Shown here one piece after another: positions 9,432 through 22,536 of a DNA stretch of 64,000 nt (the stretch's first letter is position 1; every line of letters begins with the position of its first letter). Source of the DNA: Lunularia cruciata (lineage: Eukaryota; Streptophyta; Marchantiopsida; Lunulariales; Lunulariaceae); the NCBI GenBank assembly GCA_948567375.1, contig OX419757.1, positions 64,356,001-64,420,000 on the forward strand. The letters run 5' to 3'. Position numbers and translations under genes: made by a program. Below the pieces are notes generated by a model. The model saw only the letters and a list, made by a program, of their open reading frames with translations. It ran no database searches and had not been told where the DNA came from.

Positions 9432-11163
9432 CCTCATGGGGAGAATTTTACATTCCTTGGCAGAGCTATACTGAACTTTCGGACAGCGAAAGGAGTCTTG
9501 TTGCCAACAACCTATTTCGGGAGTTTGATTTGCAGATATGCATGTAATGCGTATTTTACAGTATCTGTAATAATTGTGCAGTACAGATCTCAATCCTTTG
9601 TGAGAAATATGGGGAAAAGAACGTGAAAGTTCTGCTTTCTTCGGACGGATAGTTCTGTTCCCTTCAAAGTGTACATCCATCAGCTTCGTGGATAGTACTA
9701 TAACTGCAATTAGTCCAATACATACCGCACAGCATAACAATCAGAGTAACAATTAGCTTCCCTCCATCTTGGCATAAAGCTGAAAGAACAAACTCATGTG
9801 ATGATGTCTTATCAACACAATTGTATTACTCATCTGATTGTTGTAAGTGTATCTCTCAGAGGACGTGTTTAACCGTGTGTTTTAATGCTAATGAAAAGGT
9901 AAAACGTATAACTTACCTATTGGTTAGATCCAAACTCTGGCGCTTGACACCATTATTTAAATGCACGATATTATTCTAGGTCAAAGCTGGTCAACGGGCA
10001 GAAGATGGGTCAACGAGCAGAAGATGGGTGGTCTATTTGATCACGTGAATAGCTCTCTCTCCGAAGTACATACATACCTACAGTGGAGTCTTAGACATGT
10101 CAAGTACGTAGTGGTTGTTTTCGTCGTACTGTACATGAGAGAAGCACAAGCTGACTGTCAGCAGTGCAAAGAGAATACTTGCGAGGCGTATCATCTCTAT
10201 ATCTTTCAGAAACCAGGCCACACTGGAAGGTAAGTACAAGTCTGAAATTCTGGAAATGTTTTTCTACTTATTCGAGCTTAGACTCGAAGTGCTCCACATA
10301 CATCGTACACGTCTCAGATGTGTTTCATGTTCATCCCAATACTTTCCATATTGCTGCCTTCGGATATTCGGGGCAGACTCCGGAGTGTTGAAGGTAGGTT
10401 ATATGTTTTACCTCCACTCGTGTGTGGGACTCGGTGTGAGAATTAAAAACGGCGAAAAGATATAATGAGAAAACAGCCAATGCTGTGTACACACACAGAT
10501 GATTTGTTTAAAACAACCCACATTCCAATTTGGATCTTTTGTTGTTCGAATAAATTATTTATCCTTTCATTTATTCTGTCGGATTCCCATGACTTCCTTT
10601 GCCACTTCACAGTATTGGTGATCAATGTGGAGTCGAGTAACAAAGGAAGCAAATAGCAAATAGTCTACGGACCTGGACTGGAGTGACTGTACAGCTCTTC
10701 CTCTATCATTTGGAGCAGCTCTTGGACAGCACTGAAATGCTAGGGTTCAGACCTGATTAGCAAGGAGAATTCAAGAATTTGAAGGGAATTACCGCGCTTC
10801 CTGCAGAGACAGGAAGCGCATGCTCTTTGCCTATCATCGCTATTTACTGCTTACAAGCAAGAAACGCCAATTGACCAGAGCATACGTATTCGTCTATTAA
10901 CCAATGCTACGAACTCCAAGTATCCTACGAGCTATGTAAATCAGGGCGTCCTCGATTCATTGTGGTTCCTTTGTTGGTCCCCGAGCATGACTACGAACAG
11001 TCGTGTCGATTAACAACTTCACAGAAGCACCAAGGTCTGTTTGTAAGTGGACAGTCCCTCCGATCAAAGCTCTAAAATACGTTACGTGTCTTCACTCAAC
11101 TGGGGCACAATTTTCTACTGACTGGAAGAAATGGAATCCGAGGTGTGATAACGTCCCTCTAGG
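9432..11163. other. Region between the two convergent genes; no gene recognised
   Basis: It follows the nicotinamidase stop and should begin with its 3' UTR. Short open frames exist on both strands (for example 9961-10233), but none shows a known domain or convincing splice sites. A 20-bp direct repeat, GGTCAACGGGCAGAAGATGG with its variant, lies near 9989-10028. Confidence 0.5.
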
Positions 11164-11518
11164 AAGTTTACTGGCAACTACCAATCCAACTTACTTTGGA
11201 GATTGGACTGTAGAGTCTTGGAGTAGTCACAACGTTTCGCACAAATTTTGCTGAGAAGTATAAAGATTGGAGGCTAGAGTTGATAGTTCAGTCTTCTCGT
11301 TGGCGAAAGCGAATTTGTGAAGCTGTTTAGAACCCTTTTTATTCAATTTCTGGGTTTCACTCCCACAACCACATTCAGCAGAGGAAAACAGAAATAGCAG
11401 AGGACATTCCGCGTAACCCGGTAGTAGGTTTCGGCTTTCTGCTGGTATAAAAAAATGTGTAGTACTACACCTGGTTGACCAAACTTCGCTCCAAAAGACA
11501 ACGGCTTCAAACATGAAG
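11164..11518 (-). other. Block A, 3' flank of bL35m, duplicated at 5755-6152
   Basis: This minus-strand stretch lies about 280 bp past the bL35m stop and is strongly similar to 5755-6152. It contains short open frames (for example 11227-11514), but they are not consistently conserved in frame between the two copies, so it is probably not coding. It has a single copy of the 59-bp unit that is doubled in the other copy. Confidence 0.6.
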
Positions 11519-11801
11519 CTCCCTCACAGACTCCAGTCGCCACTGAAGAAAAACAGACAAAACGGTGCATCGTTTCTTGATCTGCAAATTCGGGAATGGC
11601 AAACAGACAGTCCTAACTTGACGTTGTGTTGACTTGTGCACACGATGCCCATATGTCATCATTCTTGACTAAGGCCACGGCGGAACATAGTTGAGGTTCA
11701 ACTCGTTGTGGAGTTGCCAACCTGGAACGGGGCGCCGCGTGCAATGCGCTTGGTGTGTCGACGTAGACTGATTAGTGTACATTCTTGAGGCCGTAGCATT
11801 A

Positions 11802-13604
11802 TCAACGTATGAAATTTAACTTCTTCATGACCTTCGCAAGTGCCAGAGGAGCTATCGAGGGAATCCTTAATTGCCTCCTTTGCTTCGCAGTCTGCACCAT
11901 CCAATTTATAATGACAAGGGAAACAACTTCCTGTTAGAGGACATCACGAGTAATATCAGCGAGAATACATGTCTCGGATAAACGAAACATAAATCGCCAT
12001 TGACGGCAAGCAGTTCACCAGGATCAGCAGGTCTTAAACCAACACAATTTAAAGAAAGTCACAAACGAATATACAGCTTCTATGAGTTGCGTATCCGTCA
12101 TAAACAAAGCTTACCTTAGAATGTGCATTATGACGCGTTCCAGATCTCCAGCGTTTATAAGTCCCATCTGCCATCAGTTTGAATCTTTCTTTGTATGATC
12201 TGGCATTCCGAGAAACGACGTATATACAGTAAGGGTTCAAGTAATATCGAGTAGGACTGCAATATTTCAGCTTTGAAATCTGGCTTAGCATTCTGTGCCC
12301 AAAGTTATCGGAATGAGGCACCTTTCCAGCTGCTTCTCTCCTGAAGCGATAGAAGAAAGCGGATATTTCGAAAACCAGCTCGAAGAACCAACGCTTCAAC
12401 TCTATATGATAAGGATAATGACGAGGCATGGACTACCCAGAAAGCTAGAATACTGACGAGTAGGGCTTCATCTTGTATTTCTTCAACTTGGAAAGCCCCC
12501 GCTTCTGCTGCATCTGTGTGAGAGAAAATGAACTGCATGAGTAAGCGTGCAGTAGGATCATGGAAATGCAATCCGTAATAGTCAAAGAGTGCTAATTCTT
12601 ATGCGTTGCAATTGCATGGATTTAATCCTTTGTTTGCTCTTGCGTCCAAGCATTTCCTTCACTGCTGGACTTAATAATTACGTAACAATCACCTTACCTG
12701 ATGACCTCATATTTTAATCGGAGGCTATGTCAGAGGTTCTATAAAGCTATAGTCAAACACTTCATTATGAGTTCCACTTCTCCTGCTTACTGCGGTGTTT
12801 CTGAAGAAAGTTTAAAATTACAGCCTGTTGAGTTAGTCAATTGGATCCCTAAACTCTTCCATGGAATCGAAATCATCAATCCCAGGACAAGCTGTGAATA
12901 GGTCGATACATTTGAGTGGAACATCAAGTGCTTTTTTTATTTCAGAACTACAAGATGAATACCATGCCATCAAGAGTGTCAGTGATCTCTTGTCCAACTG
13001 TAGTGAAAGATAGAATGTAGAAACCGGAGCAGAAGCCGTTCACCGAAAGTTAAGACTGTAGTGTGAGTCAAATAAAAATCTAGACATCAAGATCTCCATC
13101 CCAGCATATCCACGGAGGCATAAAAAAAAAACCGGCAAACAAGAGAGCATTCAGTACCAGAACAAGTCCTTGCTCCGCATGGAGCAAATCATAGTGCTGG
13201 CTCCGTTACTAAATTACCAATGAGTACAATCATAAAAAATGCAGGAGAAGGAAAGTTGGACCAACCAAAGCCGCATCGAGCTGCTGTGCGAGCACGCTAT
13301 GACTTCCACATCTCGACTCCACAAGTGATCGTGCTGAAGAGGGAAACAAAGATAGCGTAGAAAGGGGAGCAGCGGAAGACGCAGGCGAAATTTTCGCAGG
13401 CGTCGATTTAGAAAGGGCTACGGAAAAAAATCGGGCATACTCCAATCCAGCGACATCAATGATCGACGCCCCTTTTCTCGATGATCCGACCAATTCAGCA
13501 ACGGAACAAGAAGAAGATGATGATGCTACTGATCCAATTCGCTCAGCTGTGGATCGGAGAGCTCTTTCAACACCACTGCTCCGGAGCAACCCTCTCAGAG
13601 ACAT
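11802..13604 (-). CDS. MRPL35: Mitochondrial large-subunit ribosomal protein bL35m
   Basis: This encodes a bL35-family protein of the mitochondrial ribosome large subunit. On the minus strand, exon 1 starts at 13604 (MSLRGLLRSSGVERALRSTA), an Arg/Ser-rich, acid-poor presequence. Exon 2 is 12513-12458 (LSKLKKYKMKPYS). Exon 3 is 12199-12115 (SYKERFKLMADGTYKRWRSG then TRHNAHSK), the bL35 core. Exon 4 is 11891-11802 (TAKQRRQLRI...LALAKVMKKLNFIR, stop). Exons 2 to 4 join in frame through GT-AG sites. The exon 1 donor is uncertain: the frame stays open to 13230, and a GT near 13271 or further upstream would have to be used in phase 0. An upstream in-frame ATG at 13661 is possible, but the ATG at 13604 gives the better presequence. 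Exon 2 and the 3' flank were copied to 5755-6479. Confidence 0.85.
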
Positions 13605-13765
13605 ATTTTCAGCTTGACCGACCGAACTACCACAGATCTGCAAACTCGACCTGAATTCCACCAGTTTCCTAAAATCTACACTGAGAGCAGCAACCTTGGC
13701 TCCATCGAACCGCAGGCCTCATCAAATCCATCGGACTTCTAGAGGAGTTTTCTAACCCCTGCAGA

Positions 13766-13789
13766 TACCCTAACCCCTAACCCCTAACC
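13766..13789 (-). promoter_or_regulatory. Telomere-like (telo-box) repeats upstream of bL35m
   Basis: Three near-tandem CCCTAAC units lie about 160-185 bp upstream of the bL35m start, reading TTAGGGG on the gene strand. Telo-box motifs (AAACCCTA type) are common in plant ribosomal protein promoters. A chance interstitial telomere-like run is the alternative. Confidence 0.4.
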
Positions 13790-13799
13790 AACAGACTGG

Positions 13800-16309
13800 A
13801 CCACCTCGGGTTAAACTCCGTGGTGTTTAACTGAGGGAGACCTTTAGTGAAGAAAATGTGAACCGAAGATTTTGGGGTAGCTTATACTTTTGATTCTACC
13901 AATTATTGAAAATTAATAAACGTGTCGGTGGCTAATTTTCAATTTACCAAGAAGCGCATAAATCAACAAACTTGTAACAAATTATAAAATGCTTTGTCTT
14001 TCGACATTCTCTCGGCAGTGATAAATCAATCAATCCAGCCCTAACTTGATCTGAATATATTTCCAAAGATTTTGCCCTTAGTCATCATTTCCATGCAATC
14101 TCGTTGTGCATTCCAAAGCAAGCTTAGTGGTATCTTCTTTACGTTTTGTTACTGTTTGCTTCCCCATAACTGTCCCGATTCTCCATATGGTTGAAACTAG
14201 CAATATAAATATAATGCAATGTTGATCCGATAAAATGTTTTTGAAGGATGTGGTTTTTTAAGAGAATCCTTCCATTCATTTAGAACCTTAACATGGTCCC
14301 TCAGGTTGTCATTTCTGATGTTGTAATGATTTTGAGCTGGTTCAAGAAGAGAATTTAATAACTTCGAACCTTACCTTATGTTTCAAAGTGAATCATGTGT
14401 AATATTGTTAAGATTTTGTTCAATTGCCTCTTACTATAAAATTTGCATAGCCTATATTTGGTATTGATTGCAAGTTAGAAATCAGTAACAGGAATTTTGG
14501 AATCGCAGCACAATAAATAAAACATTGAAAGCAATCTAGTAAGTAAACTTCTCACAATAGAATCTAGTGGTATTTATAAATTACGGACCTATTTTGTATG
14601 AGCATTTAAGTTCTTTCTTATACATATAAAAAGTGTACCGCAAAGTAAGAAAGAGTATACTATAATTCTATGATTTAAGATGAATATATATAATATGAGT
14701 ATATTCATATTCATCAGACACTTATTCAAATTCATATTCTATATATATACTTATTCATTTCTTATATATTCATCCCATCTCATACTCTTATTCTACCTCT
14801 TTTGTCTCTCTCTTGTACAGCTTGATAGGGTCTTCCCATCCTTAGTGTGTGTTCTATAAGGTCTGCTATCTCTTGAAATAATTAATTGTATAAAGAATTT
14901 ACATTTAGAATCTTATCAAATCATCGAATCTGGAAACTATATTATTCACATACGGAGTTTTAAACTAAAATGAACCTTAAAATAAAATAATCATAAATTA
15001 TTAGATTATTTAAAAAGAAATAGAAAGATTTTATACTATTCTATATTTATAATTTTAATATATTAAATAATAAGAAGACTATGAAATAAAGCTTAATATT
15101 TGATAAGATCAATATCAAAAGATTACAAAATTAACATTTCTATATACAAGATTTTAAATCGTAGTCTACCACGCCATGCAAGAAATTAGGAAGTTCAAGG
15201 GAATGCATTATACAAGTAATCCAAATCCAAATTTAATTGTAGCACTATTTTAATCCTTCTATATGATTGTATTCTGGACTATGGGTATAATATTTAACGA
15301 CTCTTCAAGGATATCTAATCGCTTAAATCATAATTATTAATCATATTTGAGGATACTTAATAAGCTAAGTATTTTTTATTTGTTTATTTTGATAAATAAT
15401 AATAATAATATCCAATTTTTTAAACACTAAATAATATTAGAGTCAAATCAAGGCCATGTATTCTTCCTTGGTCAAGATCCAAACCTACTTTCAAAATTCT
15501 TTGTCAAAGAAAGCAAAACAAGAGTTCTAGAATAAAGATGGCAAAATAAGATTCAAATTCTCCAATATTCTTCCTATTAAAGAATCCAAAACAAGATTCT
15601 CTATTTGCTCTCCATGCCATTCCTTGATGCGTAAGACGTTGGATACCAAGGCCTTCATGTTTCTCAATGGTCTATAATATCCTAGGATGTTTTTTAGTGT
15701 TTTGGTGGTTTTGAGATTGTTACAACCAGCTAAATTTAATGGTCAATAATTTAGAGCATCTCTAACTGAGTTAGTATAGCTAAATAAGGGGAGAGGTACA
15801 ATATTTTATTGTTGGATACTCAATAGCTGAAGTTTTCACTTAGTGAATTTTAAACTAGATTTTATTAGAGTTGGAGTTGGACTTCTTTGAAGAACTTTAT
15901 GTTTTACCAGGACCATTTGTAGAATTTTATTATATAGTATATTGGAGTCGGAACAACTATCTTTGACTTTGCATGGTCCCTTGATTGGTACATAAGAGAT
16001 ATCTTTGGTGCACACATTTTTGCAAATCACTTTTTCTTTTTTATCAAATCATGTTTATTTGCAAAGATGAGGCTGTTTATTTCCTTGTAAATAATAAACA
16101 ACTGTTTATTATTTACAAGAAAAATTTCCTAACTAAAAGTGGCACTCTTAGTTGTATGACAAAAGAGTCAGAGTGCCTAGGCAAGAGTGTGAAGTATATT
16201 GCATTTGAAATGGAGTAAAACATAGTTGAGTGCATGCATGCCAGAGTGCACATAGACTCAAGTACCTATAGCGCCAAATACCAATGAACCTAAAGGTATT
16301 TGTACATGA
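13800..16309. other. AT-rich intergenic DNA, no gene seen
   Basis: Very AT-rich, with many short homopolymer and TATA-like runs and no open frame showing a domain. The only recurrent element is a tail-like motif at 14808-14846. The short frames at 15836-16218 have no recognisable content. Confidence 0.6.
14808..14846 (-). repeat. Dispersed tail-like motif, copy 1
   Basis: On the plus strand it reads CTCTTGTACAGCTTGATAGG followed by GTCTTCCCATCC. It closely matches the motifs at 61225-61260 and 61524-61562. The third copy is preceded by poly(T), suggesting the 3' tail of a non-LTR retroposon in minus orientation. Confidence 0.45.
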
Positions 16310-16592
16310 CTGCCATTATCACGACATTTGTAGCACCAAAGGTAGTTTGCTTGGACACTAGTGTGGTAATTGTGACAATCATAGTTGGTTTGGTAGCTAC
16401 TCATGGACTACTTGTTGGTGGTTGGATTTCATGTTAAGGCTCCTGAGCACATGGTGGGACCTACCATCACTTGCACCATTTGCATTGTCGGATGTGGCAT
16501 TAGTGGTGCTATTAGGGCCCAAAACCTAGGTCAAGTAGAGAGGTATACTTTTGCAGTGCATCTGTCTAACCCTAGGTTGAGCAGAGGGGTAT
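16310..16592 (+). repeat. Gyp-C 5' LTR, part 1 (interrupted)
   Basis: It matches the Gyp-C 3' LTR from about 46495 onward (CGACATTTGTAGCACCAAAG, ATGGACTACTTGTTGGTGG). It is interrupted at 16592 by Chr-D and resumes at 23852. The first roughly 100 bp of the LTR are not recognisable here. Confidence 0.75.
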
Positions 16593-17322
16593 TGTAATAC
16601 TCCAAGGACAAGAGAAGAGAGAAAACATAGATTACTCAATCAACATTTGGTGCCCCAAAGGAGCACCTTCTCTTTATTATATAGACAAAGAGGATCTCCT
16701 CCAAGGAAGCTCCACCATAGGATTAGACACACAGATAGGTGACATTTCAGCAAGCTCTACCCTTGGATTACTTACTTGGATGGGTAACATGTCGGTCTAG
16801 GTCCTATCTGGTTGGTCAAACAAGCTTTGATCAGAGGGAATCTTTTAGGAAATCTTCTTGTAAGAGTCTCAGAATCACGTAAGGTACCATTGGAAAGCTC
16901 TCGATGAGACAAACTAGGAGGTGATAATGCTTTCCTTTCCTCTATTGGGGGAGAAACTGTGCATTTTGAGGCCTAATTCATCCGTTTAGGCCTCCAAAAT
17001 TGCTTTCAAATATTTTAGGCATATTTCGGTTCCTACTCTATTAGTAGAAGTCCCCTTTTGGTGATACCTCTTTTTGATCTGTTTAGTCCATCATGTGTAA
17101 CATCTTTCCAAATGTTACCAAACCAATTCTCACCTTTAAATCATATGTCTAGCTATTGGTTCTAAGGTTCTCAAGTCTATTTTGGTTTATGCTCTATTAG
17201 TAGAAGTACTCTTTTGGTGATACTTCTATCTGATCTAATTTGACCATCATGTATAACATCATTCTAGATGTTACCAAACCGAATTTCACATCTAGATCAT
17301 ATGGCTAGCTCTTGGTATTATA
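16593..17322 (-). repeat. Chr-D 3' LTR
   Basis: 730 bp, TGTAATACTCC to GGTATTATA on the plus strand; the terminal TACA has become TATA. It contains two related units of about 145 bp in tandem, each with CTCTATTAGTAGAAGT and a GATGTTACCAAAC block. Confidence 0.9.
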
Positions 17323-17344
17323 GACCTCCCTCCTTTTAAAACAC

Positions 17345-20300
17345 AACGTCCTCGTTGTGCAATTGTTGCTCAAATGCTTGCACCAACACCAATGCATGTG
17401 TCAAATTAGCAATGGGCTCCTATGTTGCTTCATAGAGGGGGTAACCTTTCCATTATATTAGATAGTCCATCCACGGATGGCAAATACCACGCATGCATTT
17501 TTGGAGAATACGCTCCACTTCATATTCCTCTGTGCCATCAATGAGTGTCGGACAAGGTCAAATGTCTTGTGTGGAATGACCCTGGCCTGATTGAGGAGCA
17601 TATTTGTGTAGTAGGGAAACATGGAACACTGGATGGATCTTCATGTGTGATGGTAGCTCAAGGTGATAGGCCACAACGCCAACGCGACGAAGAATCAAGA
17701 AAGGCCCAATAAAATGAGGTCTTAGCTTACGAGGTCCAACTAATGTGAGGTTGGTTGTCTATAGCCACACTTGATCCCCCAACATTGAACTCCATGTGCC
17801 TACGGTGTGCATCAACATACCGCTTCTATCAATTTTGTGCAATTTGTAATCTGTGTTTGGCGCTCTATACACCATGTTGGATTCTAGAAACAAATGTGTT
17901 GACGACATTGACCTTGGTAGCCACTGGATAGATCTTCATCAAGCTAGAAGGTGTGAAGGGATGCTCACCATACAGAGGAAGAACGGAGTGACCTAGGTGG
18001 ATGCATTCACTGAATTTTTGTTAGCAAATTCCACCAACGGGAATAGGGTGTCCTACCTCTCTTGCTCTTCTAAGGTGAAGCCGCGTAACATGTCTTCAAT
18101 CCTGCAATTAGCCCGCTCTGTTTGGCCATCTATTTGTGGGTGGTAAGCTATGGCTAACTTGGTTTTGAAGAAACCAAAGAGTGTTCGCCAAAAAAAATTC
18201 ATGAATTGAGTGCCTTTATCGGTGATAAGTACTCTAGACAAGTCATGGTGAGAGAAGACTGCATCTAAGTATAATTGAGCTAGTTTTGGAGCGGTCACAT
18301 CCTTGGTGGTAGGGCGTACTGTGAGCTGGCCTGTCTCTCACTCACGATGAACCTCTGATGGCTATTATGGTAGCGCACCATGGACTAAGAAGGCAAGGAA
18401 CCACAACTCCATCATACTCCTCCAAGGCTAACACTCCAAGACTCAAGACATTGCTCACTAGAGAACTCAATGAGAGAGAGATAGTTGCAAATGAAAGGAT
18501 GATGAGTACCTCCTCACCCCTTGTTTATATACATGTGAAATAGTTACGTACCAAAGTTACTAATTACCGTAGTAACTCAAGTTACTAGACTAAAAGTCAA
18601 GTAAAGTTAAAAAGTAGAAAGGAATATCCATTCACATGGGCATATTCCCCTTATCTTGACCCAACCACTAAAGCAAGGATTCCTTCACATGGGCTATCCT
18701 TGGACTAAAGAAGAATCCAAAACAAAAAGGCTTGCGGGCCCAAGAGTTCTCAACTCTTTCCCCAAAGCCAAACACCTAGGAATAATACCAAGTCAACACA
18801 CTAAAATCCAAAATAGTGGTGCTCATCTTTTCTACTTCCTCTAAAGTAAGGTCCTATCTATCTTAGCTATGACTAACTTTAGCTAACCATGACTAATATA
18901 GAACCATCCTTTATCTCTATATAAATAATATCTCTTAAGTACTTGTAATACCAAGCTAAATATCACAATACCACACACATGCACAAATGGGTGTTACAGT
19001 ACATGAATCATTTTGCTACGCCGGTCCACAAAGACCACAATGGAGTCAAACCCTAGTGTGGTCTTGGGTAATTTACATACGAGATCCATACTCACTTGTT
19101 CCCAACGTTGGGTAGGCATGAGGAGAGGTTGAAGGAGCCCTACATGAGCTTGATTAGAAGCTTTGTTTTGTTGACAAAGTAGGCAGTTGTGCACATAGTC
19201 CATCACGTCATTGCCATCTTGGGCCAATAGTAATGGCGTTGGATTGCATCCAAGGTCTTGTCCACTCTGACATGACCTACAATGGTTGAATCATGACATT
19301 CCGCTAGAATAGTGGTGTGTAATTTTGGGACATTTGGGATCCATAATCTGCCATCACAAAAGATGAGTCCTTAGATGTTGGTGATGCCTTTGGATGATTG
19401 TGCTTCTACAATCTACGGATCAGTTTTTGTAGTAGATAGAATCTCTGGCCAGAATTTAGGGTTAATTTTAACCTCTACAACCAAGTTGTTTGCCATTGGC
19501 ATGCGGGTGAATGCATTTGCAAGTTGCTTCTTACCTTCCACATAGATGATTGACATGTTGAAGCGTTGTCTCCACTCTGCCACCAAATCTGGCAATGAGA
19601 TAGATCCTTCTACGTCTCGAGGTAGACTAGAGGGTTGTGGTTTATCTCTACTACAAATGCCTTCTTGCCCAAATAGTGCTTCCAATGCTTGGTTGCCAGA
19701 ACCATGGCCAGCTCTTCTCATTTTGTGGTATGGAAGTTGCACTCTGTTGGTAACAAATTTTGAGAGAAATATGCAATTCAATGTCATCCGTCATGCCAGT
19801 CTTGTTGAAGGACTACTTCTATTGCTACTCTTGATGCATATGTAGCCAACTTGATTGGTCATTTTGGGTCATACCACTTCAAGATTGGTCCATGTAGCAA
19901 GGCGGCTTTCAATTCTTGAAAGGCCAACTCTTGTGTGGTTCCCCATGTCTACTTCTTCCCCTTGACAAGTAGTGCCGTTAAAGGTTGTGCAACCTTGGAG
20001 AAGCTTGATAAATCTATGATAGAATCCCGTCAACCCCAAGAAGCTCTTGAGTTGAGTCTGATCTTCTAGAGCACGCCACTTTTGAATGAACTCTGTTTTA
20101 TCTATTAATACTTGAATGCCCTTTGCACTTACTCTATGCCCCAAGTAGTCTACTTCAGACTTGCTAAACTCGCACTTTGAGATTTTGGCATACAATCAAT
20201 TCTGTCTTAGAATTTGGAGGACCTCTCGTAGATGTTGTTTGTGTTCCGTCATTGTGCTACTGTATACTAAGATATCATCCAAGAAGACGATAATAGACTT

Positions 20301-22536
20301 ATCCAAGTATGGACAAAATATATCATTCATTAGACTCATGAAAGTGGCGGGTGCATTGGTGAGGCCAAAAGGCATCACAAGATACTCGAAAGGGCCATAC
20401 TTGGTTCAAAAGGTAGTTTTGTACACATCCTCCTCTTTAATTTGGATTTGATTGTAACCGCTCCGCAAGTCCAATTTGGTGAAATATCTTGCTCCATGGA
20501 GTTGATCAAACAGGTCATCCATGCGAGGTAAGGGGTATTTGTTCTTCATTGTTTGCTGATTGAGACCTTGATAGTCAATGCACATGCGCATTGTACCATC
20601 CTTCTTCTTCAAAAACAAGACATGAGCTCCATATGGTGATACGCTAGGTTAGATGAACCCCTTCTACAGCATCTCCTCAATTTGAGTCTAACACTCCTCC
20701 AACTCATGAGGTGATAGGCAATATGAGGCCTTACAAGGAGGTGTCTTCCCCGAGAGTGTCTCAATTTTATGATCTACTCTCCTTTTTGGTGGTAATCTTG
20801 AGGGTAGATCATCAAGAAAGACATCTTGAAATTCATCCACCACAACCTTCAATTTCTCAAGAACTTGTCCATCAAGTTGTGCACTTTGGACTTCTCTCAT
20901 TAGACCCATGAAACATCTATCGGTCTTATAGATAGTTGCCGTCCCTATGACATATAGGCAGATCCTGCCTGGGTGATTTTTCTTTAACCCCAATGATTGA
21001 CCAATGGTGGGTTCTCACTACTTTCTTCCTCTAATCTACCATAGGGTTGTAATGTTCCATCCATAACATGCCTAAGATTGCATCATAACGAGCTAATTGT
21101 ATCACTCGCCACTCAAATGCTTCTTGATATTCTCCTAAAGAGAGTGTTACCCATCTAGGTAATGATTCAATCCTCTTTGTTTGCCCGTTAGGCAACTCTA
21201 ATTCTTCACTCCTATCTCTCTCTAGATCCATTCCAAATCTTATTGCAAGAGAGCAAGATAAGAAATTCTCTGTTGCTCTCGGATCAATTAATACTCTCAC
21301 TTGATTGCCTTCTAAGACTCAATTCATGACAATCAATTGTGAGGTTGCCTTTTGGGATCTTTGCGCATTAGTCTTCTTCCTTCCCTTGTTTCTCTTCTTC
21401 CTTATTGAACCAGTAAGGTGTGAGGTACATTTATTGGCAATCTTTGTTTTTCGAAGTCATTTCCACCTCCTCCTCTTCAATGCGCCTCTCCATGTTGTTC
21501 AAAGATTGCCTATACAAAGGCCGAGGGCCTCTAGGGAAACAAGTGTGACAGTTGGTAGATATGTGCCTGATACGGCCACAATTGTAACAAGGGCATTGTT
21601 CTCCTCGAGTTCCTTCTCCTTGTGAGACTTCATCTCTTTGTTCTTCTACCCGTCCACGCTCTCCTTGAAGCGATCGTGCTCCTTGATCTCAAAATTGAAG
21701 GTTGCCCAATTCCATCGGTACTGGTCCATCCATGTGTGGCATTTTTGACCAATAATTTTAAAGTAGAACTACTCCTTCACCTACACCCAATGCTTCTACT
21801 ATTCTCTATGCACAAGCAATGGCTTCAAATACCGTGTGAGGATTTTGCACCATGACTTTTTGGCAAATCCGCTCCTTTAACCCTTGTTTGAAATTGTCGA
21901 GAGCCTCTGATGGACTCATGTTGATTATTGCAACTTGTAGATCCGGAAATGCCTCCACATACTCTTGTACGATATTCTTCTGTCTCAATCCCCATAGTCG
22001 GGTTCGAGCCATCTGCACAGAATCCACCAATTGGAAATTCTTCAACAATCCTTCTTGCATTGCTGTCCACGTGACCTCCCTTCTCTCTACCAACATGGAT
22101 CGTTCCCAAGCATCATACCATGTGAGGGCTTTATTGGTCAAGTACCCACATGCAAACATGCATGCAACATGCTCCGTGATCTTTGTTGAGAACAATCAGA
22201 AATATTGATTCATTCTTGAGATCCAATTTTCCACTTCTCCCATCATATGCTGCCCCTTGTAAGGCTCGATGTTGCAGGTCTTCTTCATCCAGAGTAACAA
22301 TGTGGCTTCATTGTTGATATGGTTCAAGGCACAAGTGCCTCTCCAAGTACTTCCGTCGCAGGTATTGGGTTTTGAGACGGCTCTTCTTCTTGCATGGCTT
22401 GATCATTCTTGAGGATTTGCACTTGACTTTGTAATGTCTTCATGGTCATCTTAATCTCTTGAAATTCATTCAACATCCCTTGCATTCCTTGCACCAGCTC
22501 TTGCAATTGCGGATCCATGGTTCCTGCAACACTCAA
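17345..22536 (-). pseudogene. Chr-D gag-pol, disabled
   Basis: On the minus strand, gag starts near 22536 with a Gln/Met-rich coiled-coil-like segment and continues through a retrotransposon gag domain (22195-21806). A CCHC zinc knuckle CYNCGRIRHISTNC lies near 21590-21546. Protease follows near 21300, where VLIDPRATENF replaces the D-S/T-G-A active site. RT is at 20618-20196, with the catalytic block [11 protein letters not shown]. RNase H spans about 20195-19413, and the integrase zinc finger and start of the core are at 19227-18999. A solo LTR (18320-18998) splits the integrase, which resumes to 18053. The terminal chromodomain (17526-17345) is recognisable from EYEVERIL and LYEAT but has a stop in place of a conserved Trp. 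Multiple frameshifts and stops make it non-functional. Confidence 0.88.
18320..18998 (-). mobile_element. Gyp-B solo LTR inside Chr-D integrase
   Basis: 679 bp, the same length as the Gyp-B 3' LTR (36334-37012) and almost identical to it in reverse orientation. It is flanked by GTAC on both sides (18316-18319 and 18999-19002). Removing it and one GTAC restores the integrase reading through KMIHV and RPTTKD. It is the scar of a full element lost by LTR-LTR recombination. Confidence 0.93.

Noticed and set aside
9961-10465. Overlapping plus-strand ORFs after nicotinamidase as a separate gene
   Set aside because: They show no domain, no consistent splice sites and no frame-specific pattern.
12305-12571. 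Single 88-codon ORF (MHFHDPTARLL...) as a gene
   Set aside because: It crosses the splice sites of bL35m exon 2. The correct frame there is LSKLKKYKMKPYS, and this ORF is a chance overlap also present in the copied block.
13751-13790. Chromosome end or interstitial telomere
   Set aside because: Only about three imperfect units are present, and they sit in the promoter region of a ribosomal protein gene.
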